39,004 nt of DNA from Saccharofermentans sp. (GCA_024403795.1 JAKSRD010000021.1:1-39004), one strand, 5' to 3'; shown: positions 8,083-16,164, counted from the stretch's first letter. The notes: generated by a model not told the origin, from the letters alone. A program made the numbers and translations.

Positions 8083-8217
8083 ATCTCGACCAAGGCGGAG
8101 TGCGATTCTCCGACCGGCGGTGAGCGCCGATGCGCAAGCCCGCAAGCCTCGTAAATATCAAGTTGAGGTTGACGCAGTGAGATTCTGCGACCGACGGTAA
8201 AGTCCGGAAGAGAGGAA
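8083..8217 (+). ncRNA. FMN riboswitch (RFN element)
   Basis: This has the conserved FMN aptamer blocks. GGAG...CTCC is P2, followed by GACCGGCGGTGAG (8112-8124), AAGCCCGCAAGCC, a second GACCGACGGT (8189-8198), then AGTCCGGAAGAGAGG. P1 can form between TATCTC near 8083 and GAGAG near 8210. A small extra hairpin, GCGC-CGAT-GCGC (8124-8135), is inserted between the GGTGA and AAGCCCGC blocks. The ribosome site (GAGAGGAAG) of the following gene lies in the 3' strand of P1. FMN binding would therefore hide it, indicating control of translation rather than an attenuator: there is no terminator between aptamer and ATG. Confidence 0.93.
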
Positions 8218-8225
8218 GTGTAATC

Positions 8226-8879
8226 ATGTCTGATGCAAAATTAACCGTTAAGCCGGATTCTCATGCTGCGCGCAAGATAAGGAACCGCAGGATCGCTGCG
8301 TGCGCCATCCTTACGGCCATGGCCGTATTGCTCATGTATCTTGAGTTTCCGCTGCCCTTCATGCCGGCATTCCTGAAGTTCGATCTCTCGGAACTTCCCG
8401 TTCTGATCGGCACATTCGCATTAGGTCCTGTCTGGGGAGTTATCATTGAACTGTTGAAGAATCTCATCCACCTTCCCGTTACACAGACAATGGGCATCGG
8501 CGAGCTCTCAAACTTCATCGCAGGCGTTGTCTATGTCGGCACATCAGGCCTCATCTACAGAAAACTCCGCACCAAGAAGGGTGCCGCTATCTCAATGGCG
8601 ATCGCCACACTCGTATTTGCTGCAGCTTCCATTCCGATCAATGCATTCATTACATTGCCGCTGTACGGATCTGCCATGGGTTTCCCTCTGGAAGCGATCA
8701 TCGGCATGAGCGCAGAAGTTAATCCTCTGGTCAAGTCAAAGCTCTCGCTTCTTTTGGCAGTATTCGTTCCCTTCAACCTGTTCAAGGGAATATTCGTCAG
8801 TTTCTGGACATTCTTCGTTTACAAGCCGATATCAAAGCTCATCAACAAGACATACGATAAGACGCATACCGGGAAGTGA
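8226..8879 (+). CDS. ribU: ECF transporter riboflavin-binding S component RibU
   Basis: This 217-residue integral membrane protein captures riboflavin and works with the shared ECF ATPases and EcfT, which are not in the window. After a basic cytoplasmic N-terminus (about 28 residues) there are roughly five to six hydrophobic segments. They begin with AACAILTAMAVLLMYLEFPL and FDLSELPVLIGTFALGPVWG. The segment with F-x-ElP-V and the following G-P-x-x-G-x-x-I-E-x-x-K-N are characteristic of RibU and other S components. The upstream FMN riboswitch independently supports riboflavin as the substrate. The ATG at 8226 follows GAGGAAG inside the riboswitch. It is a single-gene unit ending before a likely terminator. 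Expression should fall when FMN is plentiful. Confidence 0.95.
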   Translation: MSDAKLTVKPDSHAARKIRNRRIAACAILTAMAVLLMYLEFPLPFMPAFLKFDLSELPVLIGTFALGPVWGVIIELLKNLIHLPVTQTMGIGELSNFIAGVVYVGTSGLIYRKLRTKKGAAISMAIATLVFAAASIPINAFITLPLYGSAMGFPLEAIIGMSAEVNPLVKSKLSLLLAVFVPFNLFKGIFVSFWTFFVYKPISKLINKTYDKTHTGK

Positions 8880-8894
8880 TCCTGTATCACAGTC

Positions 8895-8942
8895 ACGGTT
8901 TTTTGCCTCCGGTACTTTTTGGTGTAGTAGAAACCGTTTTTT
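8895..8942 (+). terminator. Likely terminator of ribU
   Basis: ACGGTTT (8895-8901) pairs with AAACCGT (8931-8937), followed directly by a T run to 8942. The loop is about 29 nt, longer than usual. The rest of the gap to 9016 shows no gene. Confidence 0.5.
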
Positions 8943-9016
8943 CGCCCTGAAAAGTCCCTGAACCCGTCGTTGGGGCCTTTCCGACATCCTGACGTTACCG
9001 TAAAAACCTTCCCGGC

Positions 9017-9904
9017 TTACTCGCGTCCCTTGGCATTCTTAACTATCAGTTCGATCGCTTTGACTGACTCGGGCCACTCGGGATGAGCTATCGGGAAAAC
9101 GTGATGCATCTTACGATCACCGTCGTTCTCCGCCTCGAAGTAAATCGGATCGGTAATGTATTCCTTGAATTCGCGGATCTGAGCGGTCAGCTGATCGTCT
9201 TCTCCGGCAATGATGGCGACGCGCAAAGTATTGTCGCGCTCAGCCAGAAGATTGAGATTGTATGCATAGTTCGGGAGGCGCTGGACAAATTTCTTGTTGT
9301 TCTGATTGCCCTCGAAGTAGAGACCCGGAAAGCCGTTTACCATCTGCTGTGTTCCGGGACAGATCATTGCCGCCGATTCAACGCTTCCGCGAAGCTTATC
9401 GAAAACCCACATAGCATGACTGACATGTCTGCTCCTGGCACACTGGGCAACCATGTATGCCAGATAACCGCCGGCCGAATCGCCTACTGTGTGATATTTC
9501 TTAAAGCCGTACTTGATATAGACAAAATTCATCGCGGCAAATATCTCACTGATTATCTGCGAGATATCACTGTCAGGCATAAGTGTGTAATCGACATTCA
9601 CGACGGGAAGACCGGATTTGATCGCAAGATGCATTCCGAAGTTCTGATCGAGCTTCTTGCTTCCGTAAACATACGCACCGCCGTGGATCAGGATAAAGCA
9701 TTCCTGCGAACTGAAATATGAAGCGGGATAGTAGATGTCGAGCTTAAGAGGATGGTCTCCGCTCTTATACATGACATTCATCTCCGTCTTACATTCGGCA
9801 GGATATTCTTCGGACTCAAGTCTCGGTGTGTCGAAGTTCAGGCAATTCTGAATAAAGATCTGTCTGACCTTCTCTGCTCTGTGACGGACGAATGAATTGA
9901 ACAT
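9017..9904 (-). CDS. Alpha/beta hydrolase, HSL-like esterase/lipase family
   Basis: This 295-residue hydrolase has the layout of the hormone-sensitive-lipase/BD-FAE esterases. LDIYYPASYFSSQECFILIHGGAYVYG contains the oxyanion-hole HGG motif, GDSAGGYLA holds the nucleophile Ser143, and a late HHVFP near residue 265 gives the probable catalytic His. The acid residue is probably in the GEDDQL segment. There is no signal peptide, so it should be cytoplasmic. It starts 26 bp after the stop of the O-antigen-ligase-like gene in the same direction, with a GGGAGG ribosome site, so the two are probably co-transcribed. A role in removing or adding acyl groups on a surface glycan is possible but is inferred from that neighbour only. 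Confidence 0.88.
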   Translation of the reverse strand: MFNSFVRHRAEKVRQIFIQNCLNFDTPRLESEEYPAECKTEMNVMYKSGDHPLKLDIYYPASYFSSQECFILIHGGAYVYGSKKLDQNFGMHLAIKSGLPVVNVDYTLMPDSDISQIISEIFAAMNFVYIKYGFKKYHTVGDSAGGYLAYMVAQCARSRHVSHAMWVFDKLRGSVESAAMICPGTQQMVNGFPGLYFEGNQNNKKFVQRLPNYAYNLNLLAERDNTLRVAIIAGEDDQLTAQIREFKEYITDPIYFEAENDGDRKMHHVFPIAHPEWPESVKAIELIVKNAKGRE

Positions 9905-9930
9905 GGGGAGCCTCCCTTCCCTCGCTTATG

Positions 9931-11349
9931 TCACCCCTTCTTGTTAAAAAGCGGTTTTGTCCTTGGTGTCAGTATTCCCAAAATGAACCAGAAATACGGA
10001 GCTACATTCATTATGCTGCTGCTGAAGACTGCCTGTGATGCATATCCTGCAAAAATCGTGATGAAGATCCACAAAAGACTGCGCTTTGCTTCATCCTCCT
10101 CTTTGAGTATCGCCTTAACGGAATTGACGGTAGCAAAGATTAGCAACGTCATGTAATTGATGAAGGCGGGAATGCCCTGTGTCGCAAGAAGATGGATGTA
10201 CTCACAGTGACCCTTGTCCTGAACGTAATCGCCCTCCTGCCATCCCGGCATCTCTCTGAAGCACTGAGCGAGGTTATCGAGTCCGATACCTGTGAGAGGA
10301 TGTCTCGGAACAGAAGACAATGCCGCTCTCCAGATGGCTCCTCGGCCGTCGCCGAATTCGTCGGTTCCGATGGCTGACACCGTATCCTGAGTCGTAGCTT
10401 CTATTCTGTCGGCAACATAAGACTGACCGAATGTTGAATAGAGGATTATGACAACGTATCCTGCAAGAACGATCCCTAAGTTGATCGTGATCTTCTTCAG
10501 ATCTTCCTTAGCGATCGAACTCTTGCGCATCATGATGAGAGAGATGACATAAGTAAGGATCACGCCGATCATGCCCACCCAGGCAAGTCTTGCAGCGCAT
10601 GCAAGAAGTGTGTAGAAAACGAGCATTGATAACGCATATACGATCCACTTAACGATCTTGGAATTACAGATCTTTGATTTACCGAGTCTTGAACTGAAGA
10701 TGAAGAAACCAGATGTGGCTGCCGTAAGGATTACCGAGAGGCTTCCGTAGAAATTCGTATTCTGAAGCGTTCCCCATGAAGCAGAATAAGATGTCTTGTT
10801 TGCAGAGAACAGACAATCAAGGATATACATGTCGTGAGTCTGGAAATACGCGACTATTCCTTCGATAAGAGCAACAACGATGTAAGCATACAAAGCTCTT
10901 CTGCGAAGATCCGGATTCTCTATCATTGAGCCCGCGAAAAAAAGACAAAAATAGCAAAGGAATATCTCAGGTCTCTCGCAGTAGAATCTGGAACCGCCGG
11001 CAAATACTCCGAAGTTAACGGAACAGAACATAGACAGCAGCATAAAGAACATGAGAGTAAAGAAGAATACATCCGCCGCATACAACTTGAACTTACCGTT
11101 CTTGATCCTGACGATGAAGCTGATGATGACGGCAAGAGCCAGTATTCCGCCGAATATGCCGACGATATACGGCTGCCAGATAGACGGATACCAACGTCTG
11201 AAAGTCTTGATCTTACTGGCCTTCAAAAGCTCAGTGATTATCTCTGCGATCGGAAGGAACACAAGAAGTGCCATTGATATATAGCAAAACACTTTGTCCA
11301 TGACAGTATTTCCGACTGACGGTGTCTTAATTGCCTTTTCTTCTGTCAT
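9931..11349 (-). CDS. O-antigen ligase / polymerase family membrane protein (Wzy_C)
   Basis: This 472-residue polytopic membrane protein has about ten to twelve hydrophobic segments. A large extracytoplasmic loop (about residues 315-385) contains the family signature: DGRGAIWRAALSSVPRHPLTGIGLDNLAQCF, then HCEYIHLLATQGIPAF (the H-x-x-x-L-x-x-x-x-x-x-G-I pattern). Proteins of this class either polymerise lipid-linked repeat units (Wzy) or transfer finished glycan to an acceptor. In a Gram-positive cell the first, or attachment to another wall polymer, is more likely. It lies about 5 kb from the glycan operon ending at 16712, which has a Wzx but no other polymerase, so it is a good candidate partner. 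The downstream esterase appears to be in the same transcript. Confidence 0.88.
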   Translation of the reverse strand: MTEEKAIKTPSVGNTVMDKVFCYISMALLVFLPIAEIITELLKASKIKTFRRWYPSIWQPYIVGIFGGILALAVIISFIVRIKNGKFKLYAADVFFFTLMFFMLLSMFCSVNFGVFAGGSRFYCERPEIFLCYFCLFFAGSMIENPDLRRRALYAYIVVALIEGIVAYFQTHDMYILDCLFSANKTSYSASWGTLQNTNFYGSLSVILTAATSGFFIFSSRLGKSKICNSKIVKWIVYALSMLVFYTLLACAARLAWVGMIGVILTYVISLIMMRKSSIAKEDLKKITINLGIVLAGYVVIILYSTFGQSYVADRIEATTQDTVSAIGTDEFGDGRGAIWRAALSSVPRHPLTGIGLDNLAQCFREMPGWQEGDYVQDKGHCEYIHLLATQGIPAFINYMTLLIFATVNSVKAILKEEDEAKRSLLWIFITIFAGYASQAVFSSSIMNVAPYFWFILGILTPRTKPLFNKKG

Positions 11350-11391
11350 CGAGAACCCCTTTTGATTAAAAACCGTTTTAATATTTGGCTT

Positions 11392-11420
11392 ATTATAAAG
11401 AACTTCTTTATTATTTGAAA
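11392..11420 (-). promoter_or_regulatory. Promoter of the O-antigen-ligase-like/esterase unit
   Basis: On the minus strand a TATAAT (11397 down to 11392) lies 17 bp after TTTCAA (11420-11415, 3 of 6 matches to the -35 consensus). The gene at 11349 has AAAAGGGG as its ribosome site. Confidence 0.5.
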
Positions 11421-11428
11421 GACTGAGA

Positions 11429-11457
11429 GTAACATCAGCAAGGCATTGTTATATAAT
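11429..11457 (+). promoter_or_regulatory. Promoter of the ttdAB operon
   Basis: GTAACA (11429-11434, 4 of 6 matches) and a perfect TATAAT (11452-11457) with a 17-bp spacer. The start at about 11464 would give a short leader containing the GGAGG at 11476-11480. It is back to back with the minus-strand promoter at 11392-11420. Confidence 0.6.
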
Positions 11458-11486
11458 TGACACATCATATATTCCGGAGGTTATTT

Positions 11487-12386
11487 ATGTCAGCAACCAC
11501 ACCGCGCGAACAGTTATCTTCGCTTGTTGCTTCCTTTATGGGCTATTCGGCAGGACATCTTCCTGACGATGTAAAGCTTCGTCTGTCACAAATGAAAGAG
11601 ATCGAGAACGAGGGCTTTGCTCCGGATATCTATAACGTTATGGAGAAGAACATGAGTCTCGCAGATTCACTGAAGAGACCTTCATGCCAGGATACCGGCA
11701 TCCCGCAGTTTTTCGCGCGCGTCGGATCTGACTGGCCCTATATGAACATCATAGAAGATGCGCTCGTCGATGCAGTTCGCGAAGCTACGGCAAAGGCACC
11801 CTTGAGGCCGAATGCCGTAGAGGTCTTTGACGAGAAGAACACAGGCAATAACATCGGAACACACAGCCCCTGGATCGACTGGGAGATCGTTAAGGACAGC
11901 GATGAACTCGAGCTTTATTTCTACATGGCAGGCGGCGGCTGTTCCCTTCCCGGATTCTCTAAAGTCCTTATGCCTCTTGAAGGCTACGAGGGTATCGCAA
12001 AAGCCGTCTTTGAGCAGATGACGTCTTACGGTGTTAATGCCTGCCCTCCCTGCCTCGTAGGCATCGGAATCGCAGGCTCTTCCGAAGTAGCGGCAAAGCT
12101 TTCAAAGAAAGCACTTCTGAGACAGGTCGGTTCACATAACCCGAATCCCAAGGCAGCCGAGATGGAGAAGCTCATTGAAGACGGTCTCAATTCCATAGGC
12201 CTCGGTCCCGGCGGATTCGGCGGCAAGCTCTCCGTCATGGGCGTTAACATCGAACAGGCTTCAAGACATCCGGCAACTCTTGCCATGGGAATGTCGACTG
12301 CATGCTGGGCACACAGAAGAGCCGGCATCAGGATCAAGCCTGACTTCACTTACGATTTCTTTACACACAAGGGAGCTGTCTTATGA
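11487..12386 (+). CDS. ttdA: L(+)-tartrate dehydratase alpha subunit (class I fumarase family)
   Basis: This is the Fe-S hydro-lyase subunit; the holoenzyme dehydrates L-tartrate to oxaloacetate. The 299 residues match E. coli TtdA closely in segments I can recall: RPSCQDTGIPQFF, KAPLRPNAVEVFDEKNTGNN, YMAGGGCSLPG, VNACPPCLVGIGIAG, GSHNPNPKAAEMEK, VMGVNIEQASRHPATLAMGMSTACWAHRRAG. Cysteines in CQDTG, NACPP and STACWAHRR are in the positions that hold the oxygen-sensitive [4Fe-4S] cluster. The start was taken at the ATG at 11487 with GGAGG six bases upstream, rather than the TTG at 11457. It overlaps ttdB by four bases (ATGA). A two-subunit class I fumarate hydratase is the alternative; the subunit lengths and motifs favour tartrate dehydratase, but substrate cannot be proven from sequence. 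Confidence 0.9.
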   Translation: MSATTPREQLSSLVASFMGYSAGHLPDDVKLRLSQMKEIENEGFAPDIYNVMEKNMSLADSLKRPSCQDTGIPQFFARVGSDWPYMNIIEDALVDAVREATAKAPLRPNAVEVFDEKNTGNNIGTHSPWIDWEIVKDSDELELYFYMAGGGCSLPGFSKVLMPLEGYEGIAKAVFEQMTSYGVNACPPCLVGIGIAGSSEVAAKLSKKALLRQVGSHNPNPKAAEMEKLIEDGLNSIGLGPGGFGGKLSVMGVNIEQASRHPATLAMGMSTACWAHRRAGIRIKPDFTYDFFTHKGAVL

Positions 12387-13006
12387 GCACATTCGAATTC
12401 AAAACACCCGTCTCTGACGAAGATATAAAGAAGGTTCACATCGGTGATGTCATCTATCTCACAGGCGATATCGTAACCGGAAGAGATGATGTTCATCACA
12501 GAGTAGTAATGTCCGGCAAGATGCCGCCCGTAGATCTTGAAGGTAAGGCCATCTTCCACGCAGGTCCCATCATGAAGAAGATCTCCGCAGAAGGCGAACC
12601 TGATAAGTACAAAGTCATCAGCGTCGGTCCTACCACTTCCATGCGTATGGAGAAGGCTCAGGCGGAGTTCCTTGAGAAGACAGGCGTCAAGATCATCATC
12701 GGCAAGGGCGGCATGGGTCCCAAGACTACACAGGGCTGCATTGATAATTGTGCCATCCATACCATCTTCCCCGGCGGTTGCGCCGTTGTCGCAGCTGAGG
12801 AAGTTACTGATGTCGAAGGCGTCGAGTGGCTCGATCTCGGAATGCCCGAAGCCATGTGGAGACTTAAGGCTGACCGCTTCGGACCCTTGATCGTATCCAT
12901 CGATTCATATGGCAATAATCTCATCGAGAACAACAAGATCGAGTTCAACAGCAAAAGAGAAAAAGCTCTGGAGAACCTCAAGGGCAAGCTCTCTTACATG
13001 GAGTGA
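12383..13006 (+). CDS. ttdB: L(+)-tartrate dehydratase beta subunit
   Basis: This 207-residue partner of TtdA (E. coli TtdB is about 201) corresponds to the C-terminal domain of class I fumarases. The motifs are GDVIYLTGDIVTGRDDVHHR, FHAGPIMKK, VGPTTSMRME, and IIIGKGGMGPKTTQGCIDNCA followed by FPGGCAVVAAEEV. The start overlaps the ttdA stop as ATGA, which indicates tight translational coupling and fixed stoichiometry. The reading frame ends in the ribosome site of the next gene (GGAG at 13000-13003). The product acts in the cytoplasm and likely feeds tartrate-derived oxaloacetate into anaerobic metabolism. No tartrate transporter or TtdR-like regulator is present nearby. Confidence 0.9.
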   Translation: MSTFEFKTPVSDEDIKKVHIGDVIYLTGDIVTGRDDVHHRVVMSGKMPPVDLEGKAIFHAGPIMKKISAEGEPDKYKVISVGPTTSMRMEKAQAEFLEKTGVKIIIGKGGMGPKTTQGCIDNCAIHTIFPGGCAVVAAEEVTDVEGVEWLDLGMPEAMWRLKADRFGPLIVSIDSYGNNLIENNKIEFNSKREKALENLKGKLSYME

Positions 13007-13008
13007 GA

Positions 13009-13725
13009 ATGACGTCCGGAAAGACCTCCTTAACGAGTAGCTATCCTGATCTAAAAGCACTTTCCAAGGAAGGTGTCAGGCTTTTGTTGTTCGATCTGGA
13101 CGGAACACTATTGGATTCAATGACGTTGCTGGCCGATGTGGACAGAGAATTTCTCGGTCGTTACGGCTATGAGGTTACTCAGGAATACACGGATGTCGTT
13201 AAGAGCGTATCGAACGAGGATGCTGCAAGATATACGCAGATGAAGTATCACATTCCCCTCACATGGCAGGAGATCGTCAAGACGTGGGATGACATGGTTT
13301 TCGAGTTCTACAGAAATGAAGTCAAGCTCAAGAAAGCCGCCAAAGAGTATCTTGAGAGAGCAAAAGAGTCCGGCTTTCTCCTTGGCGTTACGACAGCCAT
13401 GTCCCGCAATAATGCGATAGCCGCGTTGGCGCATACCGGAATAGTGGATCACTTCAACTGCATTATCACTTTGGAAGATCTCGGAGACAAAGTCGACAAG
13501 GGACGCCCTGACATTTTCCTCAAGGCCGTCGAATATGTGTCTGCTTCTTCAGCGAGAGTAACGCCTGACAAAGCTCTGGTCTTTGATGACGTTCCGCATG
13601 CCATGGAAGGTGCAAGAGCGGGCGGATTCCTTACGTGTGCCGTATACGACAAAATCGGCTGCGGAGGTCCCGATAAGTGGGAGAGCTTCGCAGCCGAATG
13701 TGATTTTTCTGTATTTGAATTCTGA
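13009..13725 (+). CDS. HAD-superfamily phosphatase (phosphoglycolate phosphatase-like)
   Basis: This 238-residue HAD hydrolase has an alpha-helical cap of subclass I. Motif I is LLLFDLDGTLLDS (nucleophile Asp and acid/base Asp), motif II is the Thr of GVTTAMSR, the conserved Lys is in DKGRPDIF, and motif III is ALVFDDVPHAMEGARAGG. The cap region is about residues 35-110. The ATG at 13009 has GGAG five bases upstream, lying across the end of ttdB; a GTG at 13003 is possible. Placement as the third gene of the ttdAB transcript suggests a linked role, perhaps removing a phosphorylated by-product, but the substrate cannot be told from sequence. Confidence 0.9.
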   Translation: MTSGKTSLTSSYPDLKALSKEGVRLLLFDLDGTLLDSMTLLADVDREFLGRYGYEVTQEYTDVVKSVSNEDAARYTQMKYHIPLTWQEIVKTWDDMVFEFYRNEVKLKKAAKEYLERAKESGFLLGVTTAMSRNNAIAALAHTGIVDHFNCIITLEDLGDKVDKGRPDIFLKAVEYVSASSARVTPDKALVFDDVPHAMEGARAGGFLTCAVYDKIGCGGPDKWESFAAECDFSVFEF

Positions 13726-13854
13726 AGATCTTTTTCCTATTCCTGATTGTTCCTATTCCTAACTTTTTCCCTCAAAAGTATTATTCCTATTTTTATCCCT
13801 AATCTACGGCCTGCATTCAGAATTACTTACAGAATCTATTTACATCAGAATTAA
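13726..13854. other. AT-rich gap between convergent genes
   Basis: No gene is seen. It holds a short direct repeat, TTCCTATTCCT at 13735 and again about 16 bp on, and three CAGAAT copies near 13815-13850. No clear terminator hairpin was found for either convergent gene. Confidence 0.4.
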
Positions 13855-14943
13855 TTACTTTTCTTTATCGGCTTTGTCGGCGCCATCTGCTTTCTTCTCC
13901 TTTTCCTCTGCTTTCTCGGCTTCTTTAGCTTCTTTTTCCTTAGCAGCCTTCTCTTCAGCCTCTTTTGCAATGCGGGCTGCCTCAAGTCTCTTTCTTCTCT
14001 TCTTGCGTGCGGAGAAGACGATGATGAGAACTACCGCTACAACGATCCCGAGGAAGATAATGCCCGGGAGGCAAGCGATGATCGCGAGCAGGAGACCCTG
14101 GAAGAATTCTTTTGTATCCTCCTTCATCTTCTCGAACTGTATGCTGATCTTCTCACCGAAGGTAACAACATGGGGTTCAACGACCTCTTTCTCTTCCAAT
14201 ACTTCTTTCAGAGTAAGGCTGAGTGTCGCATACTGAACCTGATTCTCAAGAACAAGAAGCGATGATTTTGTGCTCTCGATCTCATATCTGACTTCAGTCA
14301 ACTTGTTCTGGATCACGAAGATCGTATCCAGGTCGCCGGCTTCTTCAAGAAGCTTTGTGAGCTGCTCGTACTCGATCTCCAATGAATCAAGTCTTGCCTT
14401 GGTATCAACATACTGTAAAGTTACGTCTGAAGTATTCTCATTCGATGAAGTAACCGTGCAGCTGTTACCTACTGAAGAGATAAGCTCATCAAGCTTTTCT
14501 GCAGGTACACGGATCACATAACTTCCCGTGCGAAGGCTTCTGTCTTTGCCTGTTCCGTTGACGGCAGAGTATTCCATGTAACCGCCGGCAGCTGCAACAC
14601 GCGCCTTGAGATCAGTCTCAACTTCAGTGAAAGACTTAGTCTCCGCTGTCATGCTGACCGTCCTGATCAGAAGTCTTCCCTTCGTAGGATCGATATCTGT
14701 CGGGTTGGTTTTGTTATTATCTATTACATCCGGTGCATTCTCAGCCGGTGATCCTGCATCGAACCATTCGCCCTTCGCAGCAAATTCGGCATCCACTGCA
14801 ACGCCTTCCACATTATCATAAGCAATCTGCGGAACTCCGTTACCTGACGTGGAACGATGTTCTGAAGAACTCTTTGAGCAGCCTGTCATCAAGGAGATCG
14901 CGACAACACCTGCAAGAATCGCATTTATTACTTTCCGTTTCAT
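13855..14943 (-). CDS. DUF4349 lipoprotein with C-terminal membrane anchor
   Basis: This 362-residue exported protein starts MKRKVINAILAGVVAISLMTGCSKS, a signal peptide with a lipobox (LMTGC) that predicts lipid attachment at Cys. The DUF4349 domain runs from about residue 90 to 260: LLIRTVSMTAETKSFTEVETDL, GGYMEYSAVNG, SYVIRVPAEKLDELISSV, and YVDTKARLDSLEIEYEQL with a coiled-coil stretch. A hydrophobic segment (LLLAIIACLPGIIFLGIVVAVVL) follows at about 280-305, then a highly charged Lys/Glu/Ala tail of 50 residues. The ATG at 14943 has CGGAGGG six bases upstream; the frame to 14967 is longer but unsupported. DUF4349 proteins are common in Clostridia and Bacilli with no settled function. It stands alone. 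Confidence 0.9.
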   Translation of the reverse strand: MKRKVINAILAGVVAISLMTGCSKSSSEHRSTSGNGVPQIAYDNVEGVAVDAEFAAKGEWFDAGSPAENAPDVIDNNKTNPTDIDPTKGRLLIRTVSMTAETKSFTEVETDLKARVAAAGGYMEYSAVNGTGKDRSLRTGSYVIRVPAEKLDELISSVGNSCTVTSSNENTSDVTLQYVDTKARLDSLEIEYEQLTKLLEEAGDLDTIFVIQNKLTEVRYEIESTKSSLLVLENQVQYATLSLTLKEVLEEKEVVEPHVVTFGEKISIQFEKMKEDTKEFFQGLLLAIIACLPGIIFLGIVVAVVLIIVFSARKKRRKRLEAARIAKEAEEKAAKEKEAKEAEKAEEKEKKADGADKADKEK

Positions 14944-15046
14944 ATAAACCCTCCGGATGCGCTGCATGTTTTATCGCGCATCTGCCATAAATACAGATTG
15001 AATTGCAAAATTGTTGCACCTGCTCGAAAAAAATATCCGGTAACTA

Positions 15047-15052
15047 TATACT
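15047..15052 (+). promoter_or_regulatory. Candidate -10 box seven bases before the FkbM gene start
   Basis: TATACT is followed seven bases later by the ATG at 15060, with no ribosome site between. The geometry would give a leaderless transcript. No -35 is evident. Confidence 0.3.
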
Positions 15053-15059
15053 TATCCCT

Positions 15060-16151
15060 ATGAACATCACAAAAACCAAACAGGATCTATGGGAATATCT
15101 GGCAAAAGAACGCCGCCCGATCGCGCTTTACGGCACGGGTGACGGAGCAGATAAGATAATCGCCGTACTTGAACGGCTTCACCTTAACGAGCTCATCGCT
15201 GCGGTATTTGCAAGCGACGGCTTCGTCAGAGACAGAATGTTCCACGATTATAAAGTCATATCCTACAGCGACTGCTGCAAGCTCCTTGCGGATCAGGACT
15301 TCATCGTCCTTGTATGCTTCGGTTCCTCAAGACCGGAGGTCCTTGAGAAGATCGCGGAGATCTCCTCCGAACGTGAACTCTACGTTCCGGACGTTCCCGT
15401 ATACGGCACCAACCTGTTTGACCGTTCCTTCTACGAAGAGAATAAGGAACGTATCGATAAGCTTTCCGCTGTTTTTGAAGACGATGCTTCACGTAATTGC
15501 TATGCCGATTACATCAACTACAAGCTCTCGGGTGATATCTCATTCCTTGCAAAGTGTGAGTCTGATCCCGATGACGAATTCGAACTTCTTAAAGATCTCT
15601 CACAGGGCTGTTATATTGACCTCGGAGCTTATTACGGTGACACCCTGCTCAGATACATGAACAGATTCCCGTGCCTTGTAAGCGGCATCGCAATAGAACC
15701 GGAACGTCATTCCTTCGCAAAGCTTCAGAACTGTGCATCAGAACTTTCCGGTAAAGGCTTTGACGTCAAATGCATAAATGCTCTTGTCGGAAGCAAAGTC
15801 GGCATCGAACTTGTATCTGCTTCAAGAGGACGCGGTACGAGAGCCGTATCCAACAGTAATGTTACTCTGACGAACACCCGTGAAGCAGAGGTCGTAACCG
15901 TTGATTCACTTCAGGCAGATAACGTCAGCTTCATTAAGTTCGATGTTGAAGGTTCCGAACTGGAAGCATTGGAAGGCGCCAAAGAGACCATCCTGAAGTT
16001 CCGTCCGGCAATGAAGATAGCGTGCTATCACAGGAGTGAAGATGTTTTCGCGATCTTGGAGAAAGTAATGTCGATACGAAGCGACTACAGGATATACATG
16101 CGTCACACAAGATGCATACCCGGTTGGGATACCGATTTCTACTTTATCTGA
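15060..16151 (+). CDS. FkbM-family methyltransferase with N-terminal Rossmann-like domain
   Basis: This protein has 363 residues in two parts. Residues 1 to about 110 have a nucleotide-binding-like pattern (RRPIALYGTGDGADKIIAVL, then FIVLVCFGSS), often seen in front of FkbM domains in Firmicutes glycan loci. Residues from about 175 are the SAM-dependent methyltransferase: CYIDLGAYYGDTLLRYM (SAM-binding motif I), IAIEPERHSFAKLQ, then FIKFDVEGSELEALEGAKETILKFRPAMKIACYHR, the FkbM signature. FkbM enzymes O-methylate sugars or polyketides, so glycan methylation is plausible here. The ATG at 15060 lacks a ribosome site; a TATACT box seven bases upstream suggests a leaderless message. The next gene begins 13 bp after the stop. 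Confidence 0.87.
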   Translation: MNITKTKQDLWEYLAKERRPIALYGTGDGADKIIAVLERLHLNELIAAVFASDGFVRDRMFHDYKVISYSDCCKLLADQDFIVLVCFGSSRPEVLEKIAEISSERELYVPDVPVYGTNLFDRSFYEENKERIDKLSAVFEDDASRNCYADYINYKLSGDISFLAKCESDPDDEFELLKDLSQGCYIDLGAYYGDTLLRYMNRFPCLVSGIAIEPERHSFAKLQNCASELSGKGFDVKCINALVGSKVGIELVSASRGRGTRAVSNSNVTLTNTREAEVVTVDSLQADNVSFIKFDVEGSELEALEGAKETILKFRPAMKIACYHRSEDVFAILEKVMSIRSDYRIYMRHTRCIPGWDTDFYFI

Positions 16152-16164
16152 TAAGGAAAGAACC

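Noticed and set aside
7714..8145. 143-residue minus-strand open frame overlapping the gene end and the FMN riboswitch
   Set aside because: It is antisense to a coding gene and to a conserved riboswitch and shows no protein family features.
11457..11486. TTG start and TTGACA as a -35 box for ttdA
   Set aside because: A -10 at normal spacing would fall on the GGAGG ribosome site. The TATAAT at 11452 with a -35 at 11429 fits better, and the ATG at 11487 has the ribosome site.
13735..13765. TTCCTATTCCT direct repeat
   Set aside because: Only two short copies in an AT-rich gap between convergent genes; no structure or function supported.
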